Assembly: GCA_003278345.1 (NCBI GenBank) | Contig: QCFH01000016.1 | Coordinates: 1-36,854, forward strand | Direction of reading: 5' to 3' | From: Prochlorococcus sp. AG-363-C02 | GTDB taxonomy: Bacteria > Cyanobacteriota > Cyanobacteriia > PCC-6307 > Cyanobiaceae | DNA length: 36,854 nt | Part shown: one piece after another, positions 1-8,504 of the stretch | Numbering within the stretch: position 1 is the stretch's first letter | Layout: each line of letters starts with the position of its first letter | Made by a program: the position numbers and the translations under genes | Notes under the pieces: generated by a model | The model's database searches: none | What the model was told of the DNA's origin: nothing | Seen by the model: the letters and a program-made list of their open reading frames with translations, nothing else

Positions 1-42
1 GTTTGGAACACGCTAATAGATATAAGTCTTACTAGATATATA

Positions 43-81
43 AAAAAATTAGGGGCTCTTCTAGCAGAGCCCCTAATTTTT
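43..81 (-). terminator. Rho-independent terminator of the HU gene
   Basis: Perfect 15-bp inverted repeat (arms 44-58 and 67-81, 8-nt loop) with a GC-rich core, GGGGCTC against GAGCCCC. Read on the minus strand it is followed by a run of T. It lies about 20 nt past the HU stop codon, so it most likely ends that transcript. Confidence 0.9.
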
Positions 82-102
82 AGCACAAGACAAATCTGAT
101 AA

Positions 103-378
103 TTAGCCTTGAACTCGATCCTTAAATAATTTACCTGCCGTAAAAGCTGGTACTCGTTTTGCTGGGATCTTGATTTTTTCTCCTGTCTTTGGATTAAGGC
201 CTTGACGAGCGGAGCGATCGCGAGGTTCAAATGAACCAAACCCAAGTATGGAGACTTTTTTGCCTTCCACTACTGAGTCAACAATCGTTTCTATGGCAGC
301 ATCAATAACAAGTGCCACGTCTGTCTTAGTTAGCTCAGTACGAGCTGCAACCAAATTAACTAAATCTGCTTTGTTCAT
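103..378 (-). CDS. hup: HU-family DNA-binding protein
   Basis: Histone-like HU protein of 91 aa, a small dimer that binds and bends DNA in the nucleoid. The protein starts MNKADLVNLVAA and carries the family signature GFGSFEPRDR followed by NPKTGEKIKIPA in the DNA-binding arm. The length matches typical HU of about 90 aa. The reading frame is open upstream to 423, but the 15 extra residues do not look like HU, so the ATG at 376-378 is chosen. It is a single-gene unit with its own terminator at 43-81. The 165 bases upstream, up to the next gene, must hold its promoter; I could not place it with confidence. Confidence 0.95.
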   Translation of the reverse strand: MNKADLVNLVAARTELTKTDVALVIDAAIETIVDSVVEGKKVSILGFGSFEPRDRSARQGLNPKTGEKIKIPAKRVPAFTAGKLFKDRVQG

Positions 379-543
379 TGGAAAAGTGTGTTGTAGCAGA
401 GAGCGAAAGGTGAAAAGACTCAAAAAGAGTTAAACAACAAACACTCGATCCAGCTAATGGTATGGAGGTAAAGCCATTGAGGCAATAGCAAAAGTAAGTT
501 GGCGCAAAGCTTTATACCAAGCCTTAACGGATATTTAACGCCT

Positions 544-1191
544 TTACGCAAACTTTACAGAATCCCAAGAGACTAAATCACCTCCTTCAATAAAATGAAA
601 ACCTGCACTAGAAGCAAGTGATAGTCTAGGTTCTGAAGGAAGCCACTTACGTAATTTTTCAATACTGCTCTGCTGCAAAGACCAATGAAAAGTCATTCGA
701 GTGCGCACAGAATCCATTTTGTTTTTTGCAACTGGAATTAACAAACGTCCGCAGAACACCACATTCCACGGAGAAGAAGCATAAGCAATGCAACTTCCAG
801 GCGTTGGTCCTGGTGTCCATAGGACTCTCAACCCTGATTTTGTAATCAGCTCATCAGAAAAACTTGATATGTTTTTTATTTCAGGAAGCAAATAAGCCTC
901 CTGTTCTTGAATAAAGACAGGCCAACCTAACTCTTTACTCAAAAGATTAATGTCACCATGAGAATTTCGACTAGTAAGAATAACCTCAGGGGAAGCCCCT
1001 CCAGCTAGTTTTTTCAGGTCTTTAATGACTTCTGATGTAACTTCGGGGCAATCAATAAGGACAGGTACTGGATGAGAATGCAACCACCAAGAAACAACCC
1101 CCTTTGAATCTTTTTTAGGTGGGAAGGCCCAAATTCCATTTCTAATTTGCTTAACGGAACTAACAAAATCTTCTGAAGAAAATGTGGACAT
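544..1191 (-). CDS. Metallo-beta-lactamase-fold protein without metal ligands
   Basis: Protein of 215 aa with the outline of the metallo-beta-lactamase fold: an early hydrophobic strand (VPVLIDCP), a loop after ILTSRN, a TPGPTPGSCIAY stretch and a strand ending FCGRLLIP. In active members these positions read HxHxDH, TPGHTPGS and GD. Here the His/Asp ligands are replaced (TSRNSHGDI, GPTPGS and CGR), so a metal-dependent hydrolase is unlikely. The substrate or role is unknown. It is read away from glgX, with about 70 bases between the two starts. The coding frame is intact and the sequence looks constrained, so it is probably a functional pseudoenzyme rather than a decaying gene. The fold assignment rests on the pattern only. 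Confidence 0.72.
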   Translation of the reverse strand: MSTFSSEDFVSSVKQIRNGIWAFPPKKDSKGVVSWWLHSHPVPVLIDCPEVTSEVIKDLKKLAGGASPEVILTSRNSHGDINLLSKELGWPVFIQEQEAYLLPEIKNISSFSDELITKSGLRVLWTPGPTPGSCIAYASSPWNVVFCGRLLIPVAKNKMDSVRTRMTFHWSLQQSSIEKLRKWLPSEPRLSLASSAGFHFIEGGDLVSWDSVKFA

Positions 1192-1260
1192 GAACTTGCT
1201 AAAAACAACTAAGCGATTAGGTTGGAATTGTTGCCTGCTGTCTATTAAAACAAAAATCCA

Positions 1261-3327
1261 GTGAGCAATACTAATCTTGGCACTGCTTGGCCTTTAGGAA
1301 GCACAATAACTAAAAGAGGAGTCAATTTCTCAGTTGCAGCTCCAAACGCAAGTTACTTAGAACTACTTTTATTTGAAAATGAAAATGATAACAATCCTCA
1401 AGAAACTATAAAACTTACAAAAAGCTATAAGTCTGGCGATTACTGGCATATTGAAATTGAAGGTCTAACGGCAGGTTGTAATTATGCATATAGAGTTTTT
1501 AATAAAGAAAATACTGGTAGCAAAAACAATTCCGTTGGAAGAATATTATTAGACCCATGCGCAAGAGAAATTTCAGGCTGGAGCAAATTCAACCGTGAAT
1601 TATCAAAAGAACCTACTAATGAATTAAATTCGTTTCTAAAAGGTGTTGTATGTGAAAGAGATAAATTCGATTTACAAACTCATCCTCGCCCAAGGCATCT
1701 CTGGCAAAAAACAATTATATATGAATTACATGTTGGAGGTTTTACAAGTAGTGATTCATCAGCTATATCAAATGATCATCAAGGTACTTTTCTTGGATTA
1801 GTTGAAAAGATTCCATATTTAAAAGAAATAGGTATTACAACAATAGAATTACTTCCTGTATTTGCTTTTGACAAATCAGATGCACCATTAGGCCTAGAAA
1901 ACTACTGGGGTTATAGTCCTTTAAATTGGTTCACTCCTCATAAAGATTTTATATCTAAAAGCTCAACAATGACTGCTAGAGATCAATTTAGAAAACTTGT
2001 CTCTACATGCCATGACAATGGAATTGAAGTGATTTTAGACGTTGTTTACAATCACACAACAGAAGGTAATCAAGATGGTCCTGTAATCAGTTGGAAGGGT
2101 TTTGGAGAGGATATTTATTATCATAAAAATAAACAAGAAGAATTCTTAGATGTAACTGGATGCGGCAATACAATCGCTGCAAATCAACCTATTGTTAGGC
2201 AAGTAATTCTTGAATCAATTAAATGTTGGTCAATTGAATTAGGTGTTGATGGATTTCGTTTTGATTTAGGAATTGCCTTAAGCAGAGGTAAAGATTTAGC
2301 TCCACTGGAATCTCCTCCAATATTCGAAGAGATTGAATCTGATCCTTTGTTAAGTGATTTAAAACTTATTAGTGAACCTTGGGATTGTGGTGGATTGTAT
2401 CGTTTAGCTGATTTCCCCGCAAAACGCATAGCCACATGGAATGGTCATTTTAGAGATGATCTTAGAAAGTTCTGGAAAGGAGATAAAAATAGCACTTGGT
2501 CTTTAAAAGATCGTCTTATGGCTAGTCCGTCAATTTACAAAAACAATATTTCTTCTGTTAAAAACTCACTAAATTTTATAACTTCTCATGATGGTTTTAC
2601 ATTGATAGATCTAGTTAGTTTTAATAAAAAGCACAACCTGTCTAATGGAGAAAGTAACAGAGATGGTGAAAATAATAATAATAGTTGGAACCATGGGATT
2701 GAAGGGCCAACTACAAATAAAGACTTAACTGACATTAGAAAAAGACAGCAAAGAAATCTTTTATCAGGATTACTTTTATCACCTGGCATCCCAATGCTTC
2801 TAATGGGAGATGAAGTAGGCCGAAGTCAAGGAGGCAATAATAATGCTTGGTGTCAAAACAGCTCTATTGGGTGGATGATATGGGACAAAAATCAATGTGA
2901 TAATGAATTAAAACTATTCGTCCAACAACTTATAAAAATCAGAAAAAATTTAGGAGCTTTTTTCAGTCCAGAAAAAAACCTAGTATCAAAATATTCATCA
3001 AATGATTTTGACAATAAGTTTTGGGTTCAATGGCATGGTGTAAAACTTAACTCACCAGATTGGAGTAGCTGGTCTCACACAATTAGTTATAGCGTTAATG
3101 AAGCTAATCAAGGCTCTGTTTTATGGCTTGGTTTAAATGCTTATGACCAATCAATGAAATTTCAATTACCTAAATCAACATCAACTTGGATGAAAGTAAT
3201 TGATACAACTAAACTTTTTTCAACAGATCTTAAAGGAAAAGAAATTACTGACCAAAATGAGATTCAAGTAGAAAGTCGAAGTCTTGTTTTAGTATTATCC
3301 AAAGATTATTGCGAGTTCCTAATCTAA
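1261..3327 (+). CDS. glgX: Glycogen debranching enzyme GlgX (isoamylase type)
   Basis: GH13 isoamylase-type debranching enzyme of 688 aa, which hydrolyses alpha-1,6 branch points during glycogen breakdown in the cytoplasm. The N-terminal domain opens with GTAWPLGSTITKRGVNFSV, typical of the CBM48-like domain. GH13 motifs follow in order: DVVYNH from residue 260, GFRFD with the nucleophile D335, SEPWD with acid/base E372, and SHD with D444. The start is GTG: an in-frame TAA lies at 1246-1248 and no ATG falls between, so 1261 is the only reasonable start near the conserved N-terminus. It is a single gene; the tRNA-Gly gene follows on the other strand about 20 bases after the stop. Confidence 0.93.
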   Translation: MSNTNLGTAWPLGSTITKRGVNFSVAAPNASYLELLLFENENDNNPQETIKLTKSYKSGDYWHIEIEGLTAGCNYAYRVFNKENTGSKNNSVGRILLDPCAREISGWSKFNRELSKEPTNELNSFLKGVVCERDKFDLQTHPRPRHLWQKTIIYELHVGGFTSSDSSAISNDHQGTFLGLVEKIPYLKEIGITTIELLPVFAFDKSDAPLGLENYWGYSPLNWFTPHKDFISKSSTMTARDQFRKLVSTCHDNGIEVILDVVYNHTTEGNQDGPVISWKGFGEDIYYHKNKQEEFLDVTGCGNTIAANQPIVRQVILESIKCWSIELGVDGFRFDLGIALSRGKDLAPLESPPIFEEIESDPLLSDLKLISEPWDCGGLYRLADFPAKRIATWNGHFRDDLRKFWKGDKNSTWSLKDRLMASPSIYKNNISSVKNSLNFITSHDGFTLIDLVSFNKKHNLSNGESNRDGENNNNSWNHGIEGPTTNKDLTDIRKRQQRNLLSGLLLSPGIPMLLMGDEVGRSQGGNNNAWCQNSSIGWMIWDKNQCDNELKLFVQQLIKIRKNLGAFFSPEKNLVSKYSSNDFDNKFWVQWHGVKLNSPDWSSWSHTISYSVNEANQGSVLWLGLNAYDQSMKFQLPKSTSTWMKVIDTTKLFSTDLKGKEITDQNEIQVESRSLVLVLSKDYCEFLI

Positions 3328-3347
3328 ATCAACTGAAAACCAAAATA

Positions 3348-3418
<71 letters not shown>

Positions 3419-3488
3419 ACTAAAACCAAAAGACAATCAGTCCTAATTAGGATCTAATTTTCTCTTAGCACTTCTCCATTATTACCTT

Positions 3489-4910
3489 GTGCAGCCCCTT
3501 TTAACGAGAAAAAGAAAAAATAAGGCCTTTAGGAAGGATTCTCGAAGGAGGCTTATGCTTTCTTATGGCCTAGGAGATGCTGGAACTGGTCTTGCAGCAA
3601 CACAACTTGGTATATACCTTTTCCCTTTCTTTACATGTGCAGCTGGCCTGCCTGCATTCATTGCAGGCTCTTTACTAATGGTAATAAAAGTATGGGACGC
3701 TATAAACGACCCTTTAATTGGATGGCTAAGCGACCATACAAAATCTAAATGGGGGCCAAGACTCCCTTGGATGACTGCTGCTGCTGCACCACTAGGGATA
3801 AGCCTTTCAGCTGTTTGGTGGGTACCGCCAGGTGATTTAAATACAAAAACAATCTATTACATAATAGTTACCATACTTTTAATGACGGCATACACCAGTG
3901 TCAACCTACCATTTGCTGCTTTATCTACAGAAATAACTGAGGAAACATCTATAAGAACTCGACTAAACGCAGCAAGATTTACAGGCTCCATTCTTGCTGG
4001 TCTAAGCGGGTTGATTGTTGCAGCGGGACTTATTTCTTCTGGTCATGATGGTTATCTTCTTATGGGAAGAATCACTGGAGGCATTGCAACAATTACCACA
4101 TTGATTTCTTGCTGGGGACTTGCTCCTTTTGCAAAAAAAGCAAGACGACCTACTGGAAGAACAGAACCTATAGATATACAAATAAAGAGAATTTTAAAAA
4201 ATAAAATTTTCCATAAAATTATTTACCTTTATCTACTTCTTTGGTGTGGGTTGCAGTTAATGCAAACTGTTTCATTAATATACTTACAACAAGTGATGAA
4301 AGTTTCAAGTGGACTTTCTGCTTGGATACTAATACCTTTCCAAATTAGTGCTTTAGTTGGTCTACAATTTTGGAGTATTTATTCAAATAGATTTGGAAGA
4401 ATAAAAGCACTTTTAAAAGGCGGTTCTATTTGGATTTCAGCCTGCATAATTACTATTTTCATCCCTCCAATTTATCAAGGTGTCTCTATCAATAATCTTT
4501 TCTCACTTAATTCCATGGATTTTATAAAAATGACAATCTTATTAGTAACAATTTTACTGGTAGGTTTTGGAGCCTCAACAGCTTATTTAATTCCTTGGTC
4601 TTTATTACCAGATGCTATAGATGCAGATCCTGACAAATCAGCAGGTGTTTATACAGCTTGGATGGTTTTTATTCAGAAAATTGGTATAGGTCTAAGTGTA
4701 TTCCTTCTTGGCTTACTACTTACATTTGCTGGTTACCAATCTTCTACAGAATGTATTTCTATTTCAAATGCGCTTGATCAACCTGATAGTGCTTTAACTA
4801 CTATTCGATTATGTATGGGTCTAATACCTTCATTACTTGTAGCTAGTGGACTGTTAATAATGAGAGGCTGGCGTTCTAATCATCATGAAGATAAGGCTAT
4901 GAACTTATGA
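3489..4910 (+). CDS. Sugar:cation symporter-like MFS permease (GPH family)
   Basis: Integral inner-membrane protein of up to 473 aa with about 12 hydrophobic segments. The early LSYGLGDAGTGLAATQLG and the loop IGWLSDHTKSKWGPRLPW are hallmarks of the glycoside-pentoside-hexuronide (MelB-like) branch of the major facilitator superfamily. The substrate cannot be read from sequence. The start is uncertain. GTG at 3489 gives a basic 22-residue head. The ATG at 3555 begins directly at the conserved MLSYGLGDAG and has GAAGGAGG just upstream, although only about 3 nt separate them. The gene overlaps the MlaE-like permease gene by 4 nt, so the two are probably cotranscribed, but a sugar-type carrier has no obvious link to lipid transport. 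Confidence 0.82.
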   Translation: MQPLLTRKRKNKAFRKDSRRRLMLSYGLGDAGTGLAATQLGIYLFPFFTCAAGLPAFIAGSLLMVIKVWDAINDPLIGWLSDHTKSKWGPRLPWMTAAAAPLGISLSAVWWVPPGDLNTKTIYYIIVTILLMTAYTSVNLPFAALSTEITEETSIRTRLNAARFTGSILAGLSGLIVAAGLISSGHDGYLLMGRITGGIATITTLISCWGLAPFAKKARRPTGRTEPIDIQIKRILKNKIFHKIIYLYLLLWCGLQLMQTVSLIYLQQVMKVSSGLSAWILIPFQISALVGLQFWSIYSNRFGRIKALLKGGSIWISACIITIFIPPIYQGVSINNLFSLNSMDFIKMTILLVTILLVGFGASTAYLIPWSLLPDAIDADPDKSAGVYTAWMVFIQKIGIGLSVFLLGLLLTFAGYQSSTECISISNALDQPDSALTTIRLCMGLIPSLLVASGLLIMRGWRSNHHEDKAMNL

Positions 4911-5656
4911 AATCGCCACGTTGGTTTAAAAGACTCCTAAGCAGCATGGTGATAGGTGGTCAAGCAATTGCATCTATAACGAAGGGCCATTTCAATAAAT
5001 CAGATTTAACAGATCAGCTTATGGAAGCTGGTCCAGCAAGTTTTCTAATAGTTCTAATAACAGGAGTCTCAGCAGGTACCGTTTTTAATATTCAAGTGGC
5101 TGCGGAGTTGAGCCGTCAAGGGCTTGGATCAGAAGTTGGTGGTCTTCTTGCAATTGGCCTAGCAAGAGAAATAGCGCCATTACTTACAGCAACACTTCTC
5201 ACAGGTAAAGTGGCTACCGCCTATGCAGCACAGTTAGGAACTATGAAAGTTACTGAACAAATAGATGCCATTACAATGCTCAAGGCTGATCCAGTGGAAT
5301 ACCTTGTTGTTCCTAGATTAATCGCAATGGTTGTTATGGCTCCTTTGCAATGCCTTTTGTTTTACGCAGTGGCTTTGTGGAGCGGTCAAATTAGCAGCAC
5401 TATTTTTTATAGTATTCCTGCTGATGTATTTTGGAACTCCGTTAAATCATGGATGGATGGTTCTACAGACCTTCCGTTTATGTTGATCAAATCAATTGTA
5501 TTTGGACTTCAAATTGCTGTAATAGCTTGTGGCTGGGGACTAACTACTCGAGGAGGTGCTAAAGAAGTTGGCACAAGTACAACTGGAGCAGTTGTAATGA
5601 CCTTGTTAACTGTTTCTCTTATGGATGTCGTTTTAACTAAAATACTATTTGGCTAA
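4907..5656 (+). CDS. MlaE/TGD1-type ABC lipid transporter permease
   Basis: Protein of 249 aa with five or so membrane segments and the MlaE-family core: a helix with SAGTVFNIQVAAELSRQGLGSEVGG, then LAREIAPLLTATLLTGKVATAYAAQLGTM, EQIDAITML and DPVEYLVVPRL. Family members form the membrane part of ABC transporters that move phospholipids between membranes (MlaE in Proteobacteria, TGD1 in chloroplasts). The matching ATPase and MCE substrate-binding protein are not in this window. Its ATG lies inside the end of the upstream MFS gene (ATGA overlap), suggesting translational coupling. It also overlaps or abuts the downstream small membrane protein gene. The permease assignment is firm; the cargo is inferred from the family. 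Confidence 0.9.
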   Translation: MKSPRWFKRLLSSMVIGGQAIASITKGHFNKSDLTDQLMEAGPASFLIVLITGVSAGTVFNIQVAAELSRQGLGSEVGGLLAIGLAREIAPLLTATLLTGKVATAYAAQLGTMKVTEQIDAITMLKADPVEYLVVPRLIAMVVMAPLQCLLFYAVALWSGQISSTIFYSIPADVFWNSVKSWMDGSTDLPFMLIKSIVFGLQIAVIACGWGLTTRGGAKEVGTSTTGAVVMTLLTVSLMDVVLTKILFG

Positions 5657-5663
5657 AGTAATC

Positions 5664-6083
5664 ATGAATTCTTTAACTTTAATGGATAACTCTGAAGAAA
5701 CAGTTCTCAATCCTATGCACAGGTTGCCAATCCTAATTGCATTATTGGGAATAGCTATATCATTAATACCAGTGCCAGCTTATATAGGAATTTCCATATC
5801 TGTTTTTGGTATATTTTTATTAATTCAGTCTTTTACACTCAGGGTGAAATTCACCTCAGAAGATTTTATTGTTTTGCAATTAGGCAAAGAGATAAGACGC
5901 TTCCCATTTAAAAATTGGATTTCATGGAAAATATTTGCCCCTCAATTGCCAGGTATTCTTTACTTCAGAGAGACAGCAAGCCCTCATCTTTTGCCAATTT
6001 TATTTGATATTGATATGTTAAAAAATCAATTAGAATTAAGAGTAGGATCTCTGCAAATAAAACCAAACAACAATAGCAAATAA
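5664..6083 (+). CDS. Cyanobacterial membrane protein, DUF3119-like
   Basis: Small protein of 139 aa from the ATG at 5664. Two adjacent hydrophobic segments (roughly LPILIALLGIAISLIPV and YIGISISVFGIFLLIQSF) are followed by a soluble part with LRVKFTSEDFIVLQLGKEIRRFPF and LYFRET..HLLPILFD. This layout resembles the cyanobacterial and plastid family DUF3119 and is vaguely like a membrane-anchored PH-type domain. Function is unknown. The frame is open back to a TTG at 5649 that would overlap the permease gene, and another ATG lies at 5682; the ATG at 5664 is the most natural choice. Its place between an MlaE-like permease and plsY suggests, but does not prove, a lipid-related role. Confidence 0.72.
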   Translation: MNSLTLMDNSEETVLNPMHRLPILIALLGIAISLIPVPAYIGISISVFGIFLLIQSFTLRVKFTSEDFIVLQLGKEIRRFPFKNWISWKIFAPQLPGILYFRETASPHLLPILFDIDMLKNQLELRVGSLQIKPNNNSK

Positions 6084-6112
6084 AAGTCTAATCATTTCCA
6101 ATACATCTATTA

Positions 6113-7141
6113 ATGACTGAATCAGATCTCCCGAAAAATACTGAATCAAAAACAAATCAAGATATTAATCCTAAAAAGGTTCTAGAAGAAACTGTCATCT
6201 CAGATAAAAGTAACCCTATTAAAGACCTGAATGGCAAGCATGAGTTACTTTTAGAAAAAGATGAAAATGAAAACGATTTTTTTAATCTTGCATTAAAAGA
6301 GCTAAAGAAAAAGCGTATAGATCTAGAAAAAGAAATTAAAGATCTTGAAGAAAGAAAAATCAAAATAGAAAAAGAATTATCTTCATCCTTTGCAGGTGAA
6401 TCTGACTCAATCGCTAGGAGAGTTAAAGGATTTCAAGATTATTTGACAGGTGCTCTACAAAATTTAAGCCATTCAGTAGAACAACTTGACCTCATTTCTC
6501 AGCCAGTCGTAGTAACACCCTCGCCTCTTGATAAAAACAACTCAAAAGAAGATACAAACAAGGCACAAGAAAAACATGAACCTACTCAAGCCATTTCAGA
6601 TACATTCAAGCCAGATAGAGAATTCATTCTTCAACTATTAGGTCAATATTCTAATGGTCCTGACTATTACGCCGATCCTTGGAAATTTAGAAGAAGTCTA
6701 GATAATCAAGATGCAGAAATACTTGAAGATTGGTTCTTCAACATGGGTGGAAGAGGAGCTCAATCAAGTCGAGGTAATAGATCAAAAAATGTCCTTGTTT
6801 CTGCAGCCTTAATATCTATCTTGGGAGAATTATATGGAGATCGATTCCAGGCCTTGGTCTTAGCAAATCAACCAGAAAGACTTGGGGAATGGCGAAGAGG
6901 ACTTCAAGATGCTTTAGGGCTTAATAGAGAAGATTTTGGCCCAAATAGTGGAATTGTTCTTTTTGAACGCCCTGAACCCCTCATTGAAAGAGCAGATAGA
7001 TTAGAAGAAGTTAATGAAGTGCCATTGATTCTAATAGATGCTGCAGAGCAAAGTATTGATATACCAATCCTTCAATTTCCCATTTGGCTTGCTTTTGCAG
7101 CCACCCCTGACGAACTCTATCTAGAAGAAGATCTAATTTAA
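6113..7141 (+). CDS. Cyanobacterial protein, DUF3086-like
   Basis: Protein of 342 aa. The first 70 residues are polar and low in complexity. A strongly charged coiled-coil segment follows at about 60-95 (LKKKRIDLEKEIKDLEERK). The C-terminal half, from about 165, is compact and conserved in appearance: REFILQLLGQYSNGPDYYADPWKFRRSLD, GRGAQSSRGNRSKNVLVSAALI, and a final LQFPIWLAFAATPDELY. This matches my recollection of DUF3086, a family restricted to cyanobacteria with no known function. No signal peptide or membrane helix is evident. The stop codon shares a base with the plsY start (TAATG), so the two are very likely cotranscribed and coupled. Confidence 0.8.
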   Translation: MTESDLPKNTESKTNQDINPKKVLEETVISDKSNPIKDLNGKHELLLEKDENENDFFNLALKELKKKRIDLEKEIKDLEERKIKIEKELSSSFAGESDSIARRVKGFQDYLTGALQNLSHSVEQLDLISQPVVVTPSPLDKNNSKEDTNKAQEKHEPTQAISDTFKPDREFILQLLGQYSNGPDYYADPWKFRRSLDNQDAEILEDWFFNMGGRGAQSSRGNRSKNVLVSAALISILGELYGDRFQALVLANQPERLGEWRRGLQDALGLNREDFGPNSGIVLFERPEPLIERADRLEEVNEVPLILIDAAEQSIDIPILQFPIWLAFAATPDELYLEEDLI

Positions 7142-7758
7142 TGACTTATCCAACATTTGCAATCAATCTATTATCTCTCTTTTTAAGTTATTTGCTTGGT
7201 TCTTTCCCAAGTGGATACCTTGCAGGAAAACTTATATCTAATATAGATCTCAGAGAAATGGGGTCTGGCTCGACAGGTGCAACAAATGTTTTAAGGCATG
7301 TTGGCAAAATTCCTGCTCTAATTGTTTTTCTTATAGATGTTGGCAAAGGTATTGCAGCTATTTCTATTGCTAGGGCGTTTCAATTAGATGAGATATGGCA
7401 AGTTGCTGCAGGGATTGCATCACTATCAGGACATATCTGGCCTATTTGGTTAAAAGGTAAAGGTGGGAAAGCAGTTGCTACTGGGTTAGGTGTATTTCTC
7501 GGCATTTCTTACCAAGTAGGACTCGGATCTCTTGCAATATTTCTTATAGTCTTATCAATTTCGAGAATAGTATCTTTAGCAAGTATATGTGCTGCTATAA
7601 GTTTGCCTCTTCTAATACATTTAACACTTCAAGGCAATACGTCTACCCCTTTTATACTTTTCAGCCTGATTGCAATGACATTAGTACTTTGGAGGCATAG
7701 AACAAATTTAATAAGGCTTAGAAAAGGCACGGAACCAAGAATTGGTAAGCAAAGCTAG
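7141..7758 (+). CDS. plsY: Glycerol-3-phosphate acyltransferase PlsY
   Basis: Membrane acyltransferase of 205 aa that transfers an acyl group from acyl-phosphate to glycerol-3-phosphate, the first step of phospholipid synthesis in bacteria using PlsX/PlsY. The three family motifs are present: GSFPSGY (20-26), GSGSTGATN (41-49) and GKGGKAVATG (106-115), among five or so membrane helices. Length is typical. It overlaps the DUF3086-like gene by one base. It converges on pyrF so tightly that both stop codons lie in the same CTAG at 7755-7758, leaving no room for a terminator between them. Confidence 0.95.
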   Translation: MTYPTFAINLLSLFLSYLLGSFPSGYLAGKLISNIDLREMGSGSTGATNVLRHVGKIPALIVFLIDVGKGIAAISIARAFQLDEIWQVAAGIASLSGHIWPIWLKGKGGKAVATGLGVFLGISYQVGLGSLAIFLIVLSISRIVSLASICAAISLPLLIHLTLQGNTSTPFILFSLIAMTLVLWRHRTNLIRLRKGTEPRIGKQS

Positions 7759-8483
7759 TATTCAAGCAACTTAGAGCAAATCTGATTAAAAGAATTTTCA
7801 GGATTATCCGATTGAGTCACTTCCCTTCCTATCACTAATTTAGATGATCCTGCCTTCAGGGCTTCTAATGGAGTCAAGACTCTTTCTTGATCATTCAAGT
7901 CTATGCCAAGCGAACGAATACCTGGAGTAATTAATTGAAAAGGTTCCGGGATTTTTTTTCGTAAAGCTTTTACTTCCATAGGGGAGCAGATACATCCTCC
8001 AATTCCTGAAGAAAAAGCAAGCTTACCTAAAAGATTTACCCTATGAGTTAATGATTGATGAATATCTAGATCTTCCTCTAATTGTTTTGATTCCCAACTT
8101 GTTAAAACAGTAACTGCTAAAAGAGTTGGAGGAAGCAGACCAACTTCTCTAGCACCTTCAATCGCTAAAAGATTTGATTCCTTTAAAGCTTTTTTTCCTG
8201 CGCATGCATGTACAGTTATCAATTCAGCTCCTGTCTTAGCAGCCTGATAACAAGCCCTTCCCATGGTGCTTGGAATATCATGAAACTTAAGATCTAAAAA
8301 TACTTTTTTCCCAAGCTGTCTTAATTTTGAGATCACCTCAGGTCCCAAAAGTGTAAACAATTCAAGTCCTACTTTTACCCAAACAAGGTCTGGTATTTTT
8401 TCTATCAAAGAAAATGTCTCAGATTCTGACATCCTGTCTAATGCAAGTATCAATTTTTCTTGGGGCTTCAATAAATCAATCAT
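7755..8483 (-). CDS. pyrF: Orotidine 5'-phosphate decarboxylase
   Basis: Catalyses the last step of UMP synthesis, OMP to UMP plus CO2, in the cytoplasm. The 242-aa protein has the short bacterial form: an N-terminal LILALDRMS strand, the catalytic signature DLKFHDIP at 64-71 (with the key Lys and Asp residues), and the phosphate-binding end TPGIRS ... KLVIGREVTQSDNP. It lies 21 bases downstream of tyrS and probably shares its transcript. The stop overlaps that of plsY on the other strand. Confidence 0.96.
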   Translation of the reverse strand: MIDLLKPQEKLILALDRMSESETFSLIEKIPDLVWVKVGLELFTLLGPEVISKLRQLGKKVFLDLKFHDIPSTMGRACYQAAKTGAELITVHACAGKKALKESNLLAIEGAREVGLLPPTLLAVTVLTSWESKQLEEDLDIHQSLTHRVNLLGKLAFSSGIGGCICSPMEVKALRKKIPEPFQLITPGIRSLGIDLNDQERVLTPLEALKAGSSKLVIGREVTQSDNPENSFNQICSKLLEY

Positions 8484-8504
8484 TTTTATTTAGGCTTAAA
8501 AAGT

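Noticed and set aside
1..42. Left edge of the window
   Set aside because: AT-rich and too short to identify any gene end.
248..433. Open frame antisense to the HU gene
   Set aside because: It is a mirror of the HU coding sequence with no start context or recognisable protein.
2184..2435. Reverse-strand frame inside glgX
   Set aside because: It overlaps conserved GH13 motifs of glgX and its translation resembles no protein.
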